Shown here piece by piece: positions 30,592-36,284 of a stretch of DNA of 36,284 nt. Made by a program: the position numbers and the translations under genes. Source of the stretch: a virus. A model generated the notes under the pieces. The model made no database searches and had not been told where the DNA came from. It was given only the letters and a program-made list of their open reading frames with translations. The stretch is taken from IMG/VR virus record IMGVR_UViG_3300030104_007459, positions 1 to 36,284 of that record. The stretch is one strand, 5' to 3'. Each line of letters starts with the position of its first letter. The first letter of the stretch is position 1.

Positions 30592-33500
30592 TTGATTATG
30601 ACTTTGGACGACGTGTATTTGTTTTAGAGATCGGGGGACTCTCGATTCGTTATGTGTCTAATGATGTAGACATTACTACAACGAATCTAGACGCAAATCT
30701 TACAACAGGGATCCCCTATGTAAATAAGCAGGGAATCGTAGGAGTAGGAGCCTATCAAGCCTCGATTGATCCAGCGGGGGGGATTGCTAACTACTCTCCT
30801 TTAACGATTTCTTTATCAATAGACAGATTCAACGGAGATACAACGGACCCTCACGTCGTTTTTGGAAGATGTGGTCCTAGAGCAACGGACGTTACTAAAG
30901 CTCAAGTCTTCACTGATATGTTTCATAAAGATACAAGTAAAACAATTGTAGTCGATCAAGACTTTACATCTTTGTCTTTTCCTCGTGTCATGCATATCGG
31001 AGCGGAGACAGTGAGAGTCTCTTCAGCTATTCCAACAAAGTTGACGATTTCAGATCGAGGAGTAGGACGCACACCTATTCAAAATCATGTCACAACAATT
31101 GGAGGGACGAACGTCCCAGAGGTCTATACAGAGATCATAACATTCAGAGGACGCAAAGCCTCTCTTTACATGGGACAAATGAATCCCGATGGATATGTAG
31201 AATCTTTTACTGAAATCATCAACGGGTTTATAGAGTCCTCTCCTTCCATTGATGAAGATGTCGTCTCTTTGTCCTTAGTCCCTCTCACAGCTTTGATTGA
31301 CAATGACATATCAGAGATCTCTTTAGAGACAGGGCTTCTTCATGGATATCATAATTTTGATCAACTCAATGGATCTAAATTAGAGTATGGTGTCGCATGT
31401 ATGGAGAGTGAATCCTTTAATCTTGTGGGGTCCACAGGATCAGGAACTTTGACAGTTGAGACAGCAGATCAACCCCTTGAGATTAGTAACGCTTTCGATG
31501 TCTCCCTTTATCCTGGATCGGATGGGACCTACTTAATACATCCTCGATATCCTGATTTAACAAACTCTGCAGGCGGGCGGCTTTTCCCTCAAACGATTTC
31601 AACGTCTAGTCTCACATATGACAGCGGTGACGTTACTTATAATTCACTTGTACCCTCAGGAGCCTCGACAACTTTTAGAGTAAAAGTCGCAACTCCAAGA
31701 GGAGAAGTAAAATCTTATAGAATTACTTCAGGGCTTCAAAGATTTCCTGAGATTATCAATACAGTTTTAGAAGCAAATCACACAGGATCAAGTCAGGGAG
31801 CTGGGGGCTCTTTTGCTCAATGGACGATTGCAGACGATACAACTTTAATGATCAAGTCAAACGTCAATCGAGAGGCCGCTCAAACTTCAATTATCTTCTA
31901 TTCATCAAAGAGGGCTTTAAGCTTTTTTGAAAGAATGAATGGAATAAATACACCCATGTCGATATGGGACTCGACATCCTTGGGAATATATCAGACTCAA
32001 AATATGGAGCGGCTATGGTATCCCTTCGATGTGTGGTCAGAAGGTCGTCCTTTTCCTGAAGATCCTTTAGTAGAAGAGGGGACGCTTTTTCATAATAGAG
32101 CAGAGTTTTCAGAAGAGTTTGCAGCTCCTATTTTGGAGAATCAAAGCAGAGAGCAAAAGATCAATGGGATTACGAAAGCTTATTATCAGAACGGAGAGTC
32201 TACAATCTTAGTCAAGGATAATCTAGGACTCCCATCCTCTGCGACAAGTGGTGTCTCCTTTGATTTAGAGGTCGTGTATTATGATCGAAACTTAGATCAA
32301 GAATCCTTCCAAACTTTTCCTATTACTCATCAAACGACTGCGACTTATTCAGGGACAGATGTTGGATACTTCCTTCATATTCAAGAGCCCTTCACTTCAT
32401 CGAGACGGAGGTCTTTTGGAGATTGGGAAGGATACGAGCCCACAAAGATTTATTTGACAACTCGAATCAACTTCCAAACTCCAGGACAAGCGATCCTCCA
32501 AATCTTACAAAGTGGGGGCGGCTCGTCAATCAATGGATCTTATGATAAATCCTCAACGGGATTAAACATTGATCAAACAGAGATTGATATACAATCTTTT
32601 CTTCAATATGAATCCATCCCCAACTTGATGATTAATCTTGATCTTCGAGGACAGGGGACAGATTTAAGATCAACATTGACTCCCCTCCTTCAAGCTATGG
32701 GATCCGTTTTAGTCATGAGAAGGACAAGAAACGGACGCTCGAGAATTGCCCTTCAACCCTTGGGAATGGATCAAACGAGTGCAGCAGCGATCACAATCAA
32801 TCAAGGCGACTGGTTAACAGATGACCCGCCAATGTGGGACACGTACGAAGATATTATCAGTCAAGTAGAGATCAATTTTGATTATGACATCACAGAGCAA
32901 AAGCTAAGGACTAAGAGGATCTTTAATAATCAGGAGGCGATTAATAGATATGGGGGAGAGAAATCAAAATTAACTCTCGATCTCTTTGGATTGTCCTCTG
33001 ATCAAATAGGCTCAACGGGGGGAGACTCTTTTTCCTTCTTTCTTCCTGTGATCTCTCGAATCTTCAATCTTTTATCTAATCCTTTGAGGACTTGGAGAGG
33101 GTCAATAGGGACGGGTCAAAGTGCTTTGATTGACATTGGGAGATATGCTCTTGTTTCGTCCGATCGTTTAAAAGCTTATGGCCCTGACTATGGGGTGACG
33201 GACGGAGTCGGATTAATTAGATCGATCCGTCAAGAGCTTATGAGTGAGGGTTGCGAGTTAGAGATTTTGACAACAGGAACAAAGACGGCGGGATGGAATG
33301 ATTCAGCAAAAGTCCTCACTATCCCGTCGACGACATCCGTCACTATTGATCAAGATCTCTTTTCAAATACTGATCTCTTGGGAGACTCTGTCAAAGACTC
33401 CTCGTTTTTCAAAGTTAATGATGTTGTGGATTATGTTTTAGAGGGAGATCATGATAACTCTGTAACGGGCCTCACTATTCAAAGTATAGTTGATAACGGG

Positions 33501-33668
33501 GCGGATGCGACAATCACCTTTACGGGTGTTCATGGAATATCAAGTACAGGAGGAACTATTGAACCTACTGTCTACACTTCTGCAACATCAGATCAAAAAC
33601 TAGACGCATATATAAGCAACTCATCAGGAGTCTTAGGAGCCTCCGACGATGGGAAGGAGTTTGCATAA
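30588..33668 (+). CDS. Large central tail-tip / baseplate hub protein
   Basis: 1026 residues, the largest protein of the window. Beta-rich in the first part; around residues 680-760 FLQYESIPNLMINLDLRGQG and LTPLLQAMGSVLVMRRTRNG resemble segments of phage tail hub proteins. The C-terminal part contains a Thr/Val-rich beta region. Position after the tape measure and before endolysin and fibres is that of the central tip protein (lambda J analogue), which caps the tail tube. GAGG lies 7 bases before the ATG. Confidence 0.6.
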   Translation: MIDYDFGRRVFVLEIGGLSIRYVSNDVDITTTNLDANLTTGIPYVNKQGIVGVGAYQASIDPAGGIANYSPLTISLSIDRFNGDTTDPHVVFGRCGPRATDVTKAQVFTDMFHKDTSKTIVVDQDFTSLSFPRVMHIGAETVRVSSAIPTKLTISDRGVGRTPIQNHVTTIGGTNVPEVYTEIITFRGRKASLYMGQMNPDGYVESFTEIINGFIESSPSIDEDVVSLSLVPLTALIDNDISEISLETGLLHGYHNFDQLNGSKLEYGVACMESESFNLVGSTGSGTLTVETADQPLEISNAFDVSLYPGSDGTYLIHPRYPDLTNSAGGRLFPQTISTSSLTYDSGDVTYNSLVPSGASTTFRVKVATPRGEVKSYRITSGLQRFPEIINTVLEANHTGSSQGAGGSFAQWTIADDTTLMIKSNVNREAAQTSIIFYSSKRALSFFERMNGINTPMSIWDSTSLGIYQTQNMERLWYPFDVWSEGRPFPEDPLVEEGTLFHNRAEFSEEFAAPILENQSREQKINGITKAYYQNGESTILVKDNLGLPSSATSGVSFDLEVVYYDRNLDQESFQTFPITHQTTATYSGTDVGYFLHIQEPFTSSRRRSFGDWEGYEPTKIYLTTRINFQTPGQAILQILQSGGGSSINGSYDKSSTGLNIDQTEIDIQSFLQYESIPNLMINLDLRGQGTDLRSTLTPLLQAMGSVLVMRRTRNGRSRIALQPLGMDQTSAAAITINQGDWLTDDPPMWDTYEDIISQVEINFDYDITEQKLRTKRIFNNQEAINRYGGEKSKLTLDLFGLSSDQIGSTGGDSFSFFLPVISRIFNLLSNPLRTWRGSIGTGQSALIDIGRYALVSSDRLKAYGPDYGVTDGVGLIRSIRQELMSEGCELEILTTGTKTAGWNDSAKVLTIPSTTSVTIDQDLFSNTDLLGDSVKDSSFFKVNDVVDYVLEGDHDNSVTGLTIQSIVDNGADATITFTGVHGISSTGGTIEPTVYTSATSDQKLDAYISNSSGVLGASDDGKEFA

Positions 33669-34363
33669 TGAGTAAATATACAAAACGACAATTAGAAGAA
33701 CAGCTCGATTTAATTCAACATGAGAATCGTCGATACAAGCGAGCGATGAATCAACTTTGTATTGATATAGATAAGACTGTTGAAGTCAATATGAATATCA
33801 ATATTGATCGAAAAGTAAATCCAAATGAGAAAACACTTCGAGCTTTAAAGAGAAGTGAATCAGAATGGGAAAAGAATGTAACGGAGCCTGAAGGGGGAGG
33901 GGATTGGAAAAGGATCAACTCTTATATTAAATCAATCGAGGGGATTGGATGGACTTGGGAAGATGATTATGTGAAGAATGGAGACTTTGCTTGGTGCGGT
34001 GCTTATGCTGCGTTTTGTTTTGGGGATATGGTCAATCTCCAAGTAAGAAAGAACACGTTTCCTTCTTGCTATCGAATGAGCAGAGACTGGAGCAACTCTT
34101 CAAGAGTCCAAACGAAAGAGAACATTCTTCCTGGAGACATCGTTGTCGTTTATACCTCTGATTCCCACTCTCCCTCGTATGGGAATCATATAACTATTGC
34201 AAGGACCTCTCCAACTAAAGAAGGTAATTTCCACACGATCGAGGGGAATGCTCACGGAATAGGACCCGATCAAGATTGGAGGGAAGGAGTAATCAAACGA
34301 ACTCGAAATCTTTCCAAAGTTGCAAGAGTTTACAGATTGATTGATGAGGACTACAATGAATAA
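33668..34363 (+). CDS. CHAP-like peptidoglycan hydrolase (endolysin)
   Basis: 231 residues. The N-terminal 40 residues form a coiled coil (LEEQLDLIQHENRRYKRAMN). The C-terminal two thirds are a CHAP/NlpC-type cysteine peptidase of the kind often called TIGR02594: C110 in FAWCGAYAAFC, H174 in GNHITIAR and N194 in IEGNA, with LPGDIVVVY between. It cuts peptide cross-links or amide bonds in peptidoglycan. There is no signal peptide, so release would need the holin next door. It follows the hub gene with a TAATG overlap, so a role as a tail-associated lysin is also possible. Confidence 0.75.
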   Translation: MSKYTKRQLEEQLDLIQHENRRYKRAMNQLCIDIDKTVEVNMNINIDRKVNPNEKTLRALKRSESEWEKNVTEPEGGGDWKRINSYIKSIEGIGWTWEDDYVKNGDFAWCGAYAAFCFGDMVNLQVRKNTFPSCYRMSRDWSNSSRVQTKENILPGDIVVVYTSDSHSPSYGNHITIARTSPTKEGNFHTIEGNAHGIGPDQDWREGVIKRTRNLSKVARVYRLIDEDYNE

Positions 34364-34583
34364 AAAGAGGACTATGCTCCAGCGGATGGGAGGACGTAAA
34401 GCGATGGCCTTTTATGCCACTTTGCTCGCTCTTTTTATTCTTGCAATAATGAATAAAGCCCATGCAGAGATAATCTCTGCAATTGATTCCCTCTTCTTGA
34501 TCTTCGCAGGCGCTAATGTTGCCAAAGGGAGACAAGACCAAGCCCCAAAAGAAACTAAAAAGGAGAAGACACATGAGTCTTAA
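34356..34583 (+). CDS. Holin-like small membrane protein
   Basis: 75 residues from the ATG at 34356, supported by GAGG 6 bases ahead; earlier in-frame starts at 34341 (TTG) and 34344 (ATG) are weaker. Two hydrophobic stretches (AMAFYATLLALFILAIMN and ISAIDSLFLIFAGANVA) and a basic tail (APKETKKEKTHES) give the class II holin plan. It overlaps the endolysin stop by 8 bases and the next gene start by 11. Holins form the lesions that set lysis time. Confidence 0.65.
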   Translation: MNKKRTMLQRMGGRKAMAFYATLLALFILAIMNKAHAEIISAIDSLFLIFAGANVAKGRQDQAPKETKKEKTHES

Positions 34584-34938
34584 TGTACAAGATCCAATCA
34601 TTGCAGGATCAAAAAGAGCTGTCTACAATGCTTCATCTGTTAACGATACAGACTGGCATGATTTATCATCCTCAGATTTTATCGACTCGGTCACAGGGTC
34701 TGCATTGGCCGCGGGTCTATCCTTTGCTTTTCTTGCAGTTGTCAATAAAGGGAGTGATCTTGCTTATATTAAATATCGAGCGAGAACAGGAGCAGGAGAC
34801 GCGGTAACTAACGAGATCCCCGTTGACTACTTTTACTCTGATGATGTTGGAACAATCAATACGACAGTCTCAACAATTGCTTACAAGAAGTATGCAGGAT
34901 CAGACACATTCTACTTAATCGCAGGATTCTCAAAATAA
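34573..34938 (+). CDS. Small virion-type protein, unknown
   Basis: 121 residues from the ATG at 34573, which has AGGAGAAG upstream; a longer frame from 34516 would lie within the holin gene. Beta-rich, no membrane anchor: SLNVQDPIIAGSKRAVYNAS, FAFLAVVNKGSDLAYIKYRA. Located between the holin and the fibre gene, it may be a fibre-attachment or head-surface protein. The family is not recognised. Confidence 0.5.
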   Translation: MSLNVQDPIIAGSKRAVYNASSVNDTDWHDLSSSDFIDSVTGSALAAGLSFAFLAVVNKGSDLAYIKYRARTGAGDAVTNEIPVDYFYSDDVGTINTTVSTIAYKKYAGSDTFYLIAGFSK

Positions 34939-34949
34939 GGAGTTGAGTT

Positions 34950-36284
34950 ATGAGTTTAGATATTAGACCTAATCCAGCGGTGACGGGATCCGTCACGGGC
35001 TCTTTAGTTTATAAAGGATCTTATAACGCTACGACTTCAAGCCCTTCTTTAACAAGTGCAGAAAAAGGTGACTTCTATATTGTAAGTGTGGCGGGCTCTT
35101 TAGCGGGCGTGACGCTTAATGTAGGAGATCATATTGTCTTTAATCAAAACGCTGCAAATCCTGTAACGTCTGCGATGTTTGATGTGATTGATAACACTGA
35201 CGCAGTCGCCTCGGTGAATGGACAGACAGGTGTTGTTTCTCTTGGAGCTTCCGATGTCTCTGCTTTAGCTATTGCAAGCAACCTCTCAGACTTGAATAAT
35301 GTAGGAACGGCTCGAACTAATCTAGGCCTTGGAACCTCTGCGACTATAGATGTAGGGACAGGAGCGAGTGAAATAGTTCAGTTGACAGCAGCAAGCAAGC
35401 TCCCCGCTGTCGACGGGTCTTTGTTAACGAATGTCACTTCAACGGACACAACAAAGCTCGCAATTACAAACAATCTCTCAGACTTGAATAATGCAGGGAC
35501 AGCTCGAACTAATTTAGGCCTTGGAACTTCAGCGACTATAGATGTAGGAACGGGGGCGAGTGAAGTCGTCCAATTGACAGCAGCAAGTAAGCTCCCCGCT
35601 GTCGATGGGTCCCTTTTGACGAACGTGACAGGAACGGACGCAACAAAGCTCGCAATTACAAGCAACCTCTCAGACTTGAATAATGTAGGAACGGCTCGAA
35701 CGAACTTAGGCCTTGGAACCTCTGCAACGAAGGACACAGGGACCTCTAATGGAAACGTGGTCCTCTTAGATGCAACGGGGCTCCCTGCGGTCGATGGATC
35801 TCAATTGACAGGAGTGACAGGAACGGACACAACAAAGCTCGCAATTACAAGCAACCTCTCAGATTTAAACAATGTGGGAACGGCTCGAACGAACTTAGGC
35901 CTTGGGACATCTGCAATTATAGACGTAGGGACAGGAGCGAGTGAAGTTGTACAATTGACAGCAGCAAGCAAGCTCCCTGCGGTCGATGGATCTCTTTTAA
36001 CAAATGTCACTTCAACGGACACAACAAAGCTCGCAATTACAAACAATTTAAGCGATCTTAACAATGTGGGAACGGCTCGAACGAACTTAGGCCTTGGAAC
36101 TTCAGCGACTATAGATGTAGGAACGGGGGCGAGTGAAGTTGTACAGTTGACAGCAGCAAGCAAGCTCCCCGCTGTCGATGGATCTCTTTTAACAAATGTC
36201 ACTTCAACGGACACAACAAAGCTCGCAATTACAAGCAACCTCTCAGATTTAAACAATGTGGGAACGGCTCGAACGAACTTAGGC
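34950..36284 (+). CDS. Tail fibre protein, N-terminal part (3' partial)
   Basis: At least 445 residues, running off the right edge and continuing at position 1. AAGGAG lies 7 bases before the ATG. Residues 1-85 are a distinct N-terminal domain (attachment to the tail), ending at SVNGQTGVVSLGASDVSALA, a junction typical of phage fibres. The rest is a shaft of 63-64-residue repeats (SNLSDLNN, GTARTNLGLGTSAT, LPAVDGS). Two types of unit alternate irregularly (SATIDVGTGASE and SATKDTGTSNGN). The role, reversible host binding, is inferred. Confidence 0.8.
   Translation, partial: MSLDIRPNPAVTGSVTGSLVYKGSYNATTSSPSLTSAEKGDFYIVSVAGSLAGVTLNVGDHIVFNQNAANPVTSAMFDVIDNTDAVASVNGQTGVVSLGASDVSALAIASNLSDLNNVGTARTNLGLGTSATIDVGTGASEIVQLTAASKLPAVDGSLLTNVTSTDTTKLAITNNLSDLNNAGTARTNLGLGTSATIDVGTGASEVVQLTAASKLPAVDGSLLTNVTGTDATKLAITSNLSDLNNVGTARTNLGLGTSATKDTGTSNGNVVLLDATGLPAVDGSQLTGVTGTDTTKLAITSNLSDLNNVGTARTNLGLGTSAIIDVGTGASEVVQLTAASKLPAVDGSLLTNVTSTDTTKLAITNNLSDLNNVGTARTNLGLGTSATIDVGTGASEVVQLTAASKLPAVDGSLLTNVTSTDTTKLAITSNLSDLNNVGTARTNLG
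35270..36284 (+). repeat. Tail-fibre repeat array, right part
   Basis: LSDLNN-coding units start at about 35283, 35475, 35667, 35856, 36048 and 36240, spaced 192, 192, 189, 192 and 192 bases. The third unit is of the SATKDTGTSNGN type and the others of the SATIDVGTGASE type. Long stretches are identical between copies at the DNA level, not only in protein. Confidence 0.9.
36207..36283 (+). repeat. Terminal direct repeat of the contig (right copy)
   Basis: Identical to bases 1-77. Because 36207 is a codon start of the fibre frame and base 1 is a codon start too, circular joining through this overlap keeps the fibre gene intact. Confidence 0.85.

Noticed and set aside
35378-36256. Two long leftward open frames (35378-35737 and 35801-36256)
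   Set aside because: They are antisense to the fibre repeats and repetitive only because the repeats are; no ribosome binding sites and opposite to the whole operon.

Overview
The window looks like an essentially complete genome of a tailed double-stranded DNA phage of about 36 kb, opened inside its tail-fibre gene. It carries a terminase, portal, protease/scaffold, decoration protein and major capsid set, a neck and long-tail set with a frameshifted tail chaperone and a tape measure of about 713 residues (siphovirus-like), lysis genes, a replication module and dNTP-synthesis genes. The first 77 bases are repeated at 36207-36283 in the same reading frame. The fibre gene begins at 34950, runs off the right edge and continues from position 1 to 699, so the molecule is circular, circularly permuted or assembled as a circle. 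No integrase, rRNA, tRNA or CRISPR array was seen. The host cannot be named. A signal-peptide/coiled-coil/membrane gene pair resembling spanins weakly suggests a Gram-negative host. The promoters look sigma70-like and the ribosome binding sites are strong AAGGAG types.

Layout. 1-2086: end of the repeat-rich tail fibre and three small beta-rich genes. 2094-2848: two membrane/coiled-coil genes, possible lysis accessory proteins. 2861-4855: B12-dependent ribonucleotide reductase (NrdJ). 4841-6931, leftward: RecT-like annealing protein candidate, small membrane protein, helix-turn-helix regulator, acidic protein. 6960-7102: divergent control region with two good promoters, an operator-like palindrome and phased A-tracts. 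7103-9069, rightward: replication initiator with an internal iteron array (likely origin), DnaC-like helicase loader, small HTH protein, then a perfect bidirectional terminator. 9172-10530, leftward: dCMP deaminase, ThyX and a small membrane/coiled-coil protein. 10564-10630: second divergent control region with overlapping promoters and paired operator palindromes. 10652-15344, rightward: ribbon-helix-helix regulator, SSB, two unknown genes, small terminase, a PD-(D/E)xK-like protein, large terminase and a T5orf172 (GIY-YIG-like) gene that appears to be an inserted cassette. 15363-15610: non-coding, with a candidate folded RNA and an 18-bp tandem repeat. 15611-36284: head, neck, tail, tail tip, endolysin, holin and fibre.

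How the parts work together. NrdJ makes dNTPs, dCMP deaminase supplies dUMP, and ThyX converts dUMP to dTMP, so the phage partly rebuilds its own DNA precursor supply. The initiator, loader, SSB and annealing protein handle replication and recombination. The head genes have a Mu-like flavour (DUF935-type portal, gpI-type protease with an internal scaffold start, MuF-like protein). The tail uses the lambda G/G-T strategy, with a canonical G_GGA_AAA slippery site directly before the stop codon.

Most notable items: the apparent cassette insertion that duplicated the end of the large terminase gene, the possible pseudoknotted RNA beside it, a putative nuclease gene lodged between the terminase subunits, the divergent promoters sharing one palindromic -35 region, and the near-identical fibre repeats where the contig ends.
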